Positions 42,994-51,039 of a DNA stretch of 64,000 bases are shown here, piece by piece. The translations under genes were made by a program, and so were the position numbers. The first letter of the stretch is position 1; every line of letters starts with the position of its first letter. Source of the stretch: Bog-473 sp963787485 (lineage in GTDB: Bacteria; Actinomycetota; Acidimicrobiia; Acidimicrobiales; RAAP-2); the NCBI GenBank assembly GCA_963787485.1, contig CAWBDF010000007.1, positions 1,116,001-1,180,000 of the forward strand, in the 5' to 3' direction. A model generated the notes under the pieces. The model ran no database searches. It had not been told where the DNA came from and was given only the letters and a program-made list of their open reading frames with translations.

Positions 42994-43950
42994 ATGAGCA
43001 CTTTAGGATTCCTTCACACCTCACGATCTCTCGGAAGACGTACAGCGACGGCAGCAGTCCTGGGCGTTGCCCTCCTCCTGGCCAGCGGTGTTCCTAGTAC
43101 CTCGGCCAGCAGCACGAAGTCGAGCGTGATCAACGCAGTCGGTGCGGAGAACGAGTACGCCAATGTGCTCAGCCAGCTCGGAGGCAAGTACATCAAGGTG
43201 TCCTCCATCTTGAACAACCCCAACACGGACCCTCACACGTTCGAGGCGAGCACGAGCGTGGCGCAGGAGGTGAGCCAGGCCGAGCTCGTCGTTCAGAACG
43301 GCGTCGGCTACGACACCTTCATGAACGACATCGAATCGGCCTCACCGAATTCGAGCCGAAAGGTCATCGTGGCCCAGCACGTCCTCGGCCTCCCGGACAG
43401 CACCCCCAACCCCCACCTGTGGTACAGCCCGAAAACGATGCCAGCGGTGGCCAAGGTGATGGAGTCGGACCTCTCCGATCTCGACCCGAGTCACAAGGCG
43501 TACTTTGAGGCGAGACTGCAGTCCTTCGACACATCACTCAGGCCCTGGCTGAATGCCATCGCCGCCTTCAAGGCGAAGTACGCCGGAACCCCGGTCGCCA
43601 CCACCGAGCCGGTGGCCGACTACCTGCTCTCCGCCATGGGCATGAAGAACCTGACTCCGTTCGTCTTCCAGGCCGACATCATGAACGGGATCGATCCCGC
43701 ACCCGAAGACATCACGCTGGAGAAAGGATTCTTCACCAACCATACGGTGAAGGCCTTCTGCTACAACCAACAGGTCGTCGACTCGCTCACGACGTCGATA
43801 CGAGAAACTGCACAATCGGCCGGCGTGCCTGTTGTTGGCGTGTACGAGACGATGCCCACTCCGGGCTACGACTATCAGTCCTGGATGCTCGCCGAGGTGG
43901 CGGCCATTCAAGCGGCCGTGGTGCACGGGACCTCGGCAGAGCACCTGTGA
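42994..43950 (+). CDS. ZnuA-like metal-binding ABC solute-binding protein (orphan)
   Basis: The 318-residue protein has a signal peptide (to about residue 39, PSTSASS). The TroA/ZnuA fold is clear: INAVGAENEYANVLSQLGG, NPNTDPHTFEASTSVAQEVS with the first His ligand, VVQNGVGYDTFMNDIE, NPHLWYSPKTMPAVAKVM with the second His, and PVATTEPVADYLLSAMGM. In the last segment Glu stands where ZnuA has His, a variant common in actinobacteria. There is no His-rich loop. It would bind zinc or manganese outside the membrane. The ATPase and permease genes are absent nearby. A double Fur/Zur-type operator precedes it. Confidence 0.85.
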   Translation: MSTLGFLHTSRSLGRRTATAAVLGVALLLASGVPSTSASSTKSSVINAVGAENEYANVLSQLGGKYIKVSSILNNPNTDPHTFEASTSVAQEVSQAELVVQNGVGYDTFMNDIESASPNSSRKVIVAQHVLGLPDSTPNPHLWYSPKTMPAVAKVMESDLSDLDPSHKAYFEARLQSFDTSLRPWLNAIAAFKAKYAGTPVATTEPVADYLLSAMGMKNLTPFVFQADIMNGIDPAPEDITLEKGFFTNHTVKAFCYNQQVVDSLTTSIRETAQSAGVPVVGVYETMPTPGYDYQSWMLAEVAAIQAAVVHGTSAEHL

Positions 43951-44115
43951 TCGGCGCTTGCCGTTGAGCGCTCCCGAACGATGGGCTGAGAGACCAGCGA
44001 CTCTGGTCACCCATGCGCCCCGGGGTTTGTGGCGGATCTTGCCGTTTGTGCCGGCATGGGCACGAGGGAGACCTCTTTCCGCCTACCCCACTCGTGCCGC
44101 AGGGTGGCACCCACA

Positions 44116-44137
44116 GCCGGCAGCGAACTGGGGCAGG
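44116..44137 (+). repeat. copy of dispersed motif, AGCGAAC variant, with upstream hairpin
   Basis: It begins GCCGGCAGCGAAC and ends TGGGGCAGG. Just upstream GTGCCGCAGGGTGGCAC can form a GTGCC/GGCAC hairpin; the same piece lies in front of IS110 copy A near 32643. Confidence 0.5.
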
Positions 44138-44204
44138 TTCCAGAGGAGAACAGCGGACGCGATCACCCGCGGGCTGATGCCGCCCCTCGCATCTTCCAGG
44201 GAGG

Positions 44205-44882
44205 CTATGACCGGTCGGTTGGGCGGGTCCGTTGGGCTTCTTTGGCTGCCCGCTGCTCCCGGTACCATGCTGTTATCGGCAGATCGTCCTGGGGCGACCG
44301 CTTGCGCTTTAACTCGCCGAAGTTGCCGTACCGAACCAGCCATGAGGTGTGGTGCCATAACTTGACGGCTTCCTCGTCGCTTGGCATCAGCGAGATGACG
44401 GGACCGAAGATGGCCGGCCCATCGTCGCCGTCGAGCACGATCGTCGGTACGCCAAGCTTCCCGACCCTGTCCACGACCTGCTGTGTCTCCTCGACGACTT
44501 TGGCCCACGTCTTGGGGTCAGCGAGAGCGGCGTCGTACAACCCTGCGTCGAGTTCAGCTTCGACCAGCGACTCTCGTATGGCTTCGACCGGGTCAGGCGG
44601 CGGCGCTTCCCCAAGGAACGTCCGCTTTCCCAGCGCAGCGTAGAACGGCCCGATGGCCTTGGTTCCGCGGGCGCCGGCGATGCCGACGGCGGTACGCAAC
44701 GCTGGGCTCCCCGTCGGCTCGAGCTCGGCAGGGTCTATGCCTTCATCGAGGTTCACCACCTCCAACGCGAAGACCCCCCAGTCGAGTTCGATCTCCCCCA
44801 GTTCCTCCAACCGCCGGGCCCAGCGCGAGGTCTGGTAGCACCAGGGGCATCGCGGGTCGAAGTAAAACTTGACTTGATCCAT
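44205..44882 (-). CDS. DsbA-family thioredoxin-fold protein
   Basis: The 225-residue protein starts MDQVKFYFDPRCPWCYQTSR. The CPWC active site is at about residues 12-15 and the helical insertion of the DsbA/FrnE/HCCA-isomerase group follows (SPALRTAVGIAGARGTKAIG). The cis-Pro loop is KLGVPTIVLDGDDGPAIFGP near residue 150. No signal peptide, so it is cytoplasmic, like mycothiol-dependent nitroreductase-type or mycobacterial FrnE-like proteins. It may use mycothiol to reduce or isomerise substrates. Single gene. Confidence 0.9.
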   Translation of the reverse strand: MDQVKFYFDPRCPWCYQTSRWARRLEELGEIELDWGVFALEVVNLDEGIDPAELEPTGSPALRTAVGIAGARGTKAIGPFYAALGKRTFLGEAPPPDPVEAIRESLVEAELDAGLYDAALADPKTWAKVVEETQQVVDRVGKLGVPTIVLDGDDGPAIFGPVISLMPSDEEAVKLWHHTSWLVRYGNFGELKRKRSPQDDLPITAWYREQRAAKEAQRTRPTDRS

Positions 44883-45061
44883 GCCCGCAGCCTAAGTCCA
44901 GTGGGCCCACATGGTGCCGTCCTGCCCCCCGTCCCGAACGGGGCTAGTGCGCTTCGCTGCTTCTCGTCAGCCAGGTACCTCGAACCCAGACCACGAAGTT
45001 GGCCCGTTTGGAGTTTCAGTCGACCGTTCAATGTTTGCGTACAGTTTCAACGACCGCAATC

Positions 45062-45595
45062 ATGGCAACTATGCGCTTCAGACGGATCGTCATGTCGGAA
45101 TCGGATGATGGTGGATCGAGGTTCACCCACGTCGAAGAGATAGAACCGTTGACCACCGGCGAGTCTCGCTACTGGCCCGTCTGGGGCTGGGACTCCCCTC
45201 CAAACCTTTCGGCGGGGTCGACTCAGAGGTACCTCCCGCGAAGCGTCTTCCCGCCCCGTGGAGGTTTGCGCATCTACGTGAGTCGGATGGTCGAAGGCGA
45301 TGACCTGGGCTCAGCCGCCGGAGACGGGGATCCTGGCTTCTCCGAGCTCGTGGCGGCCGAGCCAGCGGGCGTGGTCGTCGATCCTGACCGCCCTGGGATG
45401 CATCGCACCGACACATTCGACGTTGGTTTCGTGATCTCGGGGAGTATCACGGTTGAAGCGATGGACGGCTCCCAGACGATCCTCGGACCAGGGGATGTGT
45501 ACATCCAGAACGGGTCGTTTCACGCGTGGCGGCGCAACTCGGAAGACCCAGCAGAGGTCTTGTTCTTTATTTTGGGTGAAACCAGGCGCAGCTGA
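45062..45595 (+). CDS. cupin-domain protein
   Basis: The product is 177 aa from ATG 45062; ATG 45092 (MSESDDGG) is an equally good start. A single cupin barrel: the N-terminal about 60 residues lead to LRIYVSRMVEGDDLG; RPGMHRTDTFDVGFVISGSI is motif 1 with one His and acidic residues; GPGDVYIQNGSFHAWRRNSE is motif 2 with His. PAEVLFFILGETRRS closes it. This resembles the cupins found beside SDR or dehydratase genes in actinobacteria, where they act as small-molecule enzymes. No partner gene here. Confidence 0.8.
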   Translation: MATMRFRRIVMSESDDGGSRFTHVEEIEPLTTGESRYWPVWGWDSPPNLSAGSTQRYLPRSVFPPRGGLRIYVSRMVEGDDLGSAAGDGDPGFSELVAAEPAGVVVDPDRPGMHRTDTFDVGFVISGSITVEAMDGSQTILGPGDVYIQNGSFHAWRRNSEDPAEVLFFILGETRRS

Positions 45596-45975
45596 GCCCC
45601 GCCCCCCTCGCTGGCTGAAGCTCCCGCCAGCTGTAGGACGGACTAGCCCCGAAGTGCGGGGATAGTCCGATGGTGGCCGGCAGCCGCCGTCTGGACCGTG
45701 GTTGTGGTCAATCCGAACCACGTCTCCACTGGGTTCAACGAGCGAGCGGTGCGCCCAGTCTACTTGGCCCAAGCCTCAACATCTCGAACCAGCCACAACA
45801 CGCATGTGCCTTTCTTGATCACCGGATCCGGAAATCGGAGTAGCGGCGCCTGTAGGTCGCAATGGCTTCCCTATGGGCAAGGCCCAGCACAGCGGCGACC
45901 TCGCTTGCGTTAATGAGGTCTGACGAGTCGACCTTCACAAGGCCGTGGCCAGCGCACCTTCGAGGAGGTACTGAC
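45596..45975. other. intergenic region without recognised content
   Basis: In 380 bp there is no gene. A small inverted piece TAGCCCCGAAGTGCGGGGATAG (CCCCG/CGGGG, 45645-45664) 50 bp after the cupin stop could be its terminator. A GAGGAGG purine run at 45961-45967 serves the next gene. Confidence 0.45.
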
Positions 45976-46640
45976 ATGGTCAAGGGTACTCAGGCGCGCC
46001 CGCGCCTGGCTGAGGTCGTTGATATTCGGACGAGGACACACGTGGAGTCCGCTTCGAGCGCGCCGGCACGGGTGGGCCTGGCGCCGAGCGATTTCGCCTT
46101 CTTGTGGGACGAATGTCCGCGGTGCTTCTACCTCAAGGTGGTGCGCAAAGAGGCCCGATCGCGGATGCCGTTCCCCAAGGTCTTCGGAACGATCGACCAG
46201 CCCATGAAGACCTTCTACATGGGCTGGCGCACCGAGGTTGTGGCCAATGGTATGCCAGCCGGTGTCATTGAGCAGGCGGATCGTTGGGTGAGATCAGCCG
46301 GGCTGACTCCTCCGGGGAGCTCTGTGGTCAGCGAGCTACGGGGAAGTCTCGACGCCCTAGTCCACTGCGACGATGGCACGGTCGCCGTGGTTGATTTCAA
46401 GACGGCTGAGCCAAACGCCGACCACGCAGGCACCTACAGCCGCCAGTTGCATGCCTATGCGTTTGGCGCTTGAGCAGCCGTTCTCCCGCCCCGCCGCGAC
46501 AGTGAGTGCACTTGGCCTCTTGTGTTTCCTTCCGAACCGATTCACGAGCACGCCGACGGCGGCGCTCACCGGGAGATCAGGTGGATCGAGATCGAGCGCG
46601 ACGAGCCGGCCTTCTACCGATTCTTGAACGAGGGCTTCAA
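45976..46640 (+). pseudogene. PD-(D/E)XK (RecB-like) nuclease with two frameshifts
   Basis: ATG 45976 follows a GGAGG site. After an unstructured start comes SDFAFLWDECPRCFYLKVVR with Cys-x-x-Cys, MPFPKVFGTIDQPMKTFYMG, and the nuclease core ELRGSLDALVHCDDGTVAVV then DFKTAE (Asp ... Asp-x-Lys), and YSRQLHAYAF. One extra G near 46468 restores ALEQPFSRPAATVSALGLLC. A second shift near 46528 gives PSEPIHEHADGGAHREIRW and DEPAFYRFLNE. The reading then runs straight into a transposase tail. This is the RecB/Cas4-like stand-alone nuclease group; no cas genes are near. Confidence 0.75.
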
Positions 46641-46918
46641 CGGCTTCGTCAAGGATCAGGCCCACGAGGGTCTCGACGACGCCCGGCGCCGCCGCCTCAA
46701 CGGCACGGGCGCAGAGCGTGCTGACCGCGCTCCTCCTCCTGGCGGCCAACGTCCGCAAGATCCAGGCGTTCTCGGCGATGGAGGCCGCCCGGGCAGAGGC
46801 TCCTGGGCACTTCAGTCGCCCCCGTCGTCGTCGCGCCCGATCGCTCGAGACCTGGCGCCCACGGGCGGGCGCGGACCGTGAGGCGATCGGCGGGCCGGAT
46901 CCTCCCCTGACGGCGTAG
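46626..46918 (+). pseudogene. C-terminal remnant of a DDE transposase (copy 1)
   Basis: The segment GFNGFVKDQAHEGLDDARRR, then, after a frame change, AQSVLTALLLLAANVRKIQA and RPRRRRARSLETWRP, is the end of a transposase. The same ending is found at 51550-51826. Only about 95 residues survive and the catalytic core is gone. It is fused in frame to the end of the nuclease gene, which suggests that a deletion between the two created the junction. IS family not assigned. Confidence 0.6.
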
Positions 46919-47480
46919 CCGCTGGGGATTGTTTCAAAGCTGCTCGACGCTCGACAGAAGAGCGCGGCCCGAGTCGCGTCGCTCAGCGCTCGGAACGGCC
47001 CATTACGAGGATGGGCGATCTTTGAACTCCCAAAATTCCTCGCTCCAATGGATTCGGACGCTGAACTACTTCCGAAACAGCATCGATGTCCTCTTCAAAC
47101 CGGGTTTTGTCGATTTGATTCGTCGAGTTTTGTCGACACCCCTGCGTTGCGTGGGCCAGCGACAGAACTCGCTGACCTGGGCATCGGGCGTCCGCCGAAT
47201 GAGCGTTTCCCACGCTGTTGGCCCGAATTTCCCACTGCTCTGACCAGGGAGTATTTAGGTGAAGTGCTCGTCCTCGACATAGAGGGCAGTCGGCCCGACC
47301 CCCCTCAACCGCCGGTCGGCACGGCCCTCACGACGCCGCGACCGAGACTCAGAGACCGGGGACCGACCGCGTGAAGCAAAGATGGTCGAGAAACCTCGAG
47401 GGTCGATGTCGAAGGACCGCATACCCGTTCGACGTACGTGCGAGAAAGTACCTCTGAGGAACCACAAAGGAGTGATCGAG
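46919..47480. other. IS right-end sequence and non-coding DNA
   Basis: This 562-bp region starts with the 3' non-coding part of the transposase remnant. The piece GGGTTTTGTCGATTT at 47102-47116, and 35 bp on CACCCCTGCG, recur at 51986-52031 after the second remnant and mark the IS right end. From 47155 to 47480 I see no gene; the last 20 bp contain the start region of the YCII gene. Confidence 0.5.
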
Positions 47481-47855
47481 ATGCCGCGTTTCATGGGATT
47501 CGTGCGGATGGAAGAGGGCGTTGGGACGCCACCGCAGGCGCTGTTCGACGCGATGGACGAGTACATCAACGAGCGGGCCGCTAAGGGCGTGTTCCTCGAC
47601 GGGGGCGGTCTGTACGGCACTGAGGACGCCGTGAACTACGTCGTCCGCCAGGGCGAGGTGACCCGCGTGGACGGGCCGTACGCCGAGGCCAAGGAGGTCG
47701 TGGGCGGCTGGGCCATCATGGAGTACCCCAGCCTCGAGGAGGCCGCGGCGGACCAGCAGTCGTTCGCCGAGCTTCACGCGAAATACTGGCCCGAGATCAC
47801 CGTGATCTCCACCTTGCGCCAGATCTCGACCGGCCCCGAGGCGCCCGGCGAGTGA
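47481..47855 (+). CDS. YCII-related (DGPF-domain) protein
   Basis: The 124-residue protein starts MPRFMGFVRMEEGVGTPPQA. YCII/DGPF hallmarks are DEYINERAAKGVFLDGGGLY, VTRVDGPYAEAKEVVGGWAI and the C-terminal PEITVISTLRQI strand. The DGPF motif is seen as DGPY. The gene lies 80 bp before an ECF sigma factor with a long C-terminal extension. This pair is characteristic of the ECF42 group, in which the sigma factor controls the DGPF gene. Activity is unknown; YCII homologues bind small molecules with a His-Asp pair. Confidence 0.9.
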   Translation: MPRFMGFVRMEEGVGTPPQALFDAMDEYINERAAKGVFLDGGGLYGTEDAVNYVVRQGEVTRVDGPYAEAKEVVGGWAIMEYPSLEEAAADQQSFAELHAKYWPEITVISTLRQISTGPEAPGE

Positions 47856-47932
47856 CCCTGAATCCGCCGATCCCTCGGCCTCTGCGGTAAGGATCGGCGA
47901 TTCAGGCTGAAATCCGGGCTCAGTACGCTGGC

Positions 47933-49252
47933 GTGGTGCCGGCAGAGAGCCGTCCCGATGATCCGAACCAGGCTATCTACACCGCCTGGCGGGCCGAGTC
48001 GGCCCGCCTCATTGGTGCTCTCACCCGGATAACCCGCGATGTGAGCCTCGCCGAGGACTCGGCGCAGGACGCCCTCGTCGCCGCACTTGCGCAGTGGCCT
48101 GCTACCGGCGTCCCGGACAACCCGGTCGCGTGGCTGATGACCACCGCGAAGCGGCGCGCCATCGATCACCTCCGGCGTGCCGACAGCCTCCGCCGCAAGG
48201 TCGCGGAGCTCGAACCCCCCCGCGGGAGAGAGGAGGAGACGATGCCGGACGTCGAGAGCCAGGTCGACTACATCGAGGACGACGTACTCCGGCTCATCTT
48301 CCTGTCCTGCCACCCGATCTTGACGCCCGAGTCCCGGGCGGCACTCACGCTGCGACTGGTCGGCGGGCTCACCACCGCCGAGATCGCCCGAGGATTCCTG
48401 GCCACCGAGTCCACGATGGGCCAACGCATCTCGCGAGCGAAGAAGACCCTGTCCGAGGCGCAGGCCGAGTTCGAGCTTCCCGCGGGGCCGGAGCGGACCA
48501 AGCGTCTCGACGACGTCATGGCGGTGATCTACCTGATCTTCAACGAGGGCTACACCGCCACCGCCGGCGAGGAGTGGATGCGCCCCGACCTGGCGAACGA
48601 GGCGATCCGGCTCGCGCGCTTGCTGGCCGCTCTCGCTCCCGAAGAGCCCGAAGTGCTCGGCCTGCAGGCGCTGCTGGAGATCCAAGGCTCGCGGATGCTG
48701 GCCCGGCTCGATGAGGACGGAGCTCCGGTCTTGCTGGAGGCGCAGGACCGGAACCTCTGGGATCAGCTGCTGATCCGGCGTGGCATGGCCGCCCTGGAGA
48801 GGGCGGGGCAGCTGGCTGCCGGCGGGACCCCGGTCGGGAGGTACTTCCTACAGGCCTCGATCGCTGCGCAACACGCCCGTGCGGTACGCGCCGAGGACAC
48901 GGACTGGCGCCGGATCGCGGGGTTGTACGACGTCCTGACCCGCGTCGCGCCCGGCCCGGTCATAGACGTGAACCGGGCGGTCGCGCACGGGCGGGCGTAC
49001 GGCCCCAGCGCCGGGCTCGCCGTGCTGGAGGAGGTGGACGCCGATTCACTTGGCGACTCACCGTTGCTTCCGAGCGTGCGCGGGGACCTGCTCGAGCGGG
49101 CCGGGCTGCACGCGCAGGCGCGGGAGGCGTTCACCGAAGCAGCCTCGCGTACCGCGAACGCGGGCGAACGTACCGTTCTGCAGCGCCGGGCCGACCGGAA
49201 CCCGTCGCGTGGGTCGGACCCGGATGAGCCGCGCCACCCGACGAGAGCTTGA
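47933..49252 (+). CDS. ECF42-type RNA polymerase sigma factor
   Basis: The 439-residue protein starts at GTG 47933. Sigma region 2 has YTAWRAESARLIGALTRITR, AEDSAQDALVAALAQWPATG and NPVAWLMTTAKRRAIDHLRR. Region 4 has RLIFLSCHPILTPESRAALT, GGLTTAEIARGFLATESTMG and RISRAKKTL. The 200-residue C-terminal extension (DUF6596, TPR-like) includes EEPEVLGLQALLEIQGSRML and LLEAQDRNLWDQLLIRRGMA. The ECF42 group needs this extension for activity and is linked to DGPF proteins, as here. No anti-sigma factor is expected. The gene is intact, in contrast to the sigma gene at 12638. Confidence 0.9.
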   Translation: MVPAESRPDDPNQAIYTAWRAESARLIGALTRITRDVSLAEDSAQDALVAALAQWPATGVPDNPVAWLMTTAKRRAIDHLRRADSLRRKVAELEPPRGREEETMPDVESQVDYIEDDVLRLIFLSCHPILTPESRAALTLRLVGGLTTAEIARGFLATESTMGQRISRAKKTLSEAQAEFELPAGPERTKRLDDVMAVIYLIFNEGYTATAGEEWMRPDLANEAIRLARLLAALAPEEPEVLGLQALLEIQGSRMLARLDEDGAPVLLEAQDRNLWDQLLIRRGMAALERAGQLAAGGTPVGRYFLQASIAAQHARAVRAEDTDWRRIAGLYDVLTRVAPGPVIDVNRAVAHGRAYGPSAGLAVLEEVDADSLGDSPLLPSVRGDLLERAGLHAQAREAFTEAASRTANAGERTVLQRRADRNPSRGSDPDEPRHPTRA

Positions 49253-49337
49253 CCAGATCAGACCTGCCTTCAAGCACGCCGGACTGCTGCTTCCTCCGAG
49301 GAGGAACACGGAAGCCCGTATGTCCGCGAACTAACTC

Positions 49338-49502
49338 AAGTGCTTCGACAAGCTCTGCAATTACCACCTGGCTGAGGTGTCCAGCGGGCACACCGAAGCG
49401 CTGAACAACTACCTGCTAGTCAAGCGCAACAAGAGGATCGGCTCCGGGTTCCGCATCTTCGAGAATTCCCACGCTAAGCCGCCCGATGCCCCACTGCCCT
49501 GA
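49338..49502 (+). pseudogene. C-terminal fragment of an ISL3-type transposase
   Basis: The frame KCFDKLCNYHLAEVSSGHTE, ALNNYLLVKRNKRIGSGFRI, FENSHAK matches the end of ISL3 transposases (S-x-x-E-x-x-N-x-x-x-K-R-x-K-R-I-G-x-G-F-R-x-F-E-N). Only 54 codons are left and the upstream part is absent. It is not the same sequence as the ISL3 at 24043, so this is a second, older element. Confidence 0.55.
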
Positions 49503-49730
49503 TTAGGGTATTTGTCGATTCAAGGTGAGAATCCCGCCGGCGGTAGGCGGTGAGGTAGCGGGGCGTTTTTCTCCGCGAGGGCCCGGATACCCAGATGACG
49601 GGCGGCCCGCATGGGAATCCAGCGAGCAGCGAGCCACTGAAACGGAAGCCGGGCGAAATGGCGGCCTAGGGACCGGCCACTCTCCTGTTTATGCTCGCCC
49701 CGAACCGGCAGCGTCGTACTGAGGCAGTCT

Positions 49731-50270
49731 CTATGTCTTGGCGCCCGTCGTAAAGTAGCGACCCCTGTAGTGGATCAGAGGCTCTACCGGATTGGGGTCG
49801 AGATCTACTTCATCGATCGAGCCGCGGATCAATAGCGAGTAACCACCCTCCATGAAGCCCATGAGAGTGACCGCTGAGCGGGTCGCGACATCACTGAGCA
49901 CAGGGCCATGGTCCGACCTGACGACGGAAAGGCCTTCAAACGGATCTCCCGGGTATCGCAACGCGAACTGGTCGGCCATTCGTGCTTGTGCCTTGTCCAA
50001 CACGTGTACGACAAACCGCTTCGACACACGCACCGCGTGCCAGAACGACGAATCCGGAGCAATGAAACCAAGAACCGATGGAGGGTCACCCTCCCCAATG
50101 AGGACGGAAGACACGGTGATTCCTTCGGGCCTGCCCTCCTCTCCGTGGGCGGTCCAGATCGTGACCGGCATGGGGAACCGTCCACGGAGGAGCCGTATGT
50201 GATCCCTCTCTTCAAGGGGAAGCTCGAACGGATCAGGGCCGATGCGCTGAAACCCGTCCTCGATGTTCAC
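49731..50270 (-). CDS. flavin reductase-like FMN-binding protein
   Basis: The product is 179 aa. The flavin-reductase split-barrel pattern is visible: LLRGRFPMPVTIWTAHGEEG, RPEGITVSSVLIGEGDPPSV, LGFIAPDSSFWHAVRVSKRF and VVHVLDKAQARMADQFALRY. The C-terminus is EVDLDPNPVEPLIHYRGRYF. Members reduce FMN for a monooxygenase or act on F420. No partner monooxygenase is next to it. ATG 50270 starts MNIEDGFQRIGPDPFELPLE, without a strong ribosome site. Confidence 0.85.
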   Translation of the reverse strand: MNIEDGFQRIGPDPFELPLEERDHIRLLRGRFPMPVTIWTAHGEEGRPEGITVSSVLIGEGDPPSVLGFIAPDSSFWHAVRVSKRFVVHVLDKAQARMADQFALRYPGDPFEGLSVVRSDHGPVLSDVATRSAVTLMGFMEGGYSLLIRGSIDEVDLDPNPVEPLIHYRGRYFTTGAKT

Positions 50271-50480
50271 GTCGAAACCCTATGCGAGAGACAGGCCTGC
50301 CAGGCCAAGGCCAGGAGGGGATCTTTGCCCCGGGCCAGCGCGCGTGCCTTCAGAAGTGCCGTTCAGTTGCAGCCACCCCTTCGGCAGTATGGGCCAGTCA
50401 ATGTGCGCACAAGACCTATGACGCCTCCTTGTCCGACGCCCGGCCGCGCGTAGCGACTCACCGTCGGTCACGATGGGAGG

Positions 50481-51017
50481 ATGATTGTACCTATCGACCG
50501 ACCTTCGGCTCGTGTGATCGTGGTCGACGGGACTGGCTGCGTGCTGCTCTTCCGGATCGAAGACCCTCAAGACCCCATACCGCCACTCTGGATCACTCCG
50601 GGCGGAGGGGTTGAGCGGGGAGAGGCACTCGCCAAAGCCGCGGCGCGAGAGCTCGCGGAGGAGACGGGGCTTCTTATTGGACCCGCAGAGCTGGGAAACC
50701 CCGTCGCTGTCTGCCGAGGCGAGTGGACCTTTCGCGGTCGGCATCTCTACTCAGTTGAGACCTATTTTGCGTGGCGCACGGATCGGTTTGAGCCATCGAC
50801 CGCAGGATGGGAGCCGCTGGAACATGTTCTCCACGCAGGGTGGCGATGGTGGACGACCGAGGAGCTCGACGCTACAAACGAGGTTGTCCTCCCGGGGCGC
50901 TTAAGCGATGTCTTGCGGTCGATCGCCCTCGGGGCTATCGAGTCGCCTATCGAATTGCCCTGGGTAAGCGTTGACGCTTTCAGGATCGACTCTTCGGCGG
51001 GGACCACCGAAGACTGA
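50481..51017 (+). CDS. NUDIX hydrolase
   Basis: The 178-residue protein starts MIVPIDRPSARVIVVDGTGC. The Nudix box is complete: GGGVERGEALAKAAARELAE with EETG following (G-x5-E-x7-R-E-x-x-E-E-x-G). The helix-loop-helix binds Mg2+ and positions a diphosphate for hydrolysis. Substrate is not predictable; the HLYSVETYFAWRTD strand and RWWTTEELDA end are typical of the MutT/NudF-like sanitising group. Single gene. Confidence 0.9.
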   Translation: MIVPIDRPSARVIVVDGTGCVLLFRIEDPQDPIPPLWITPGGGVERGEALAKAAARELAEETGLLIGPAELGNPVAVCRGEWTFRGRHLYSVETYFAWRTDRFEPSTAGWEPLEHVLHAGWRWWTTEELDATNEVVLPGRLSDVLRSIALGAIESPIELPWVSVDAFRIDSSAGTTED

Positions 51018-51039
51018 TGCACTACCGGCAGGGATAGTG

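Noticed and set aside
300..44140. An integron gene-cassette array with the dispersed motif as attC
   Set aside because: The genes lie on both strands, there is no integrase, and the motif lacks the GTTRRRY/RYYYAAC core sites and the long imperfect palindrome of attC.
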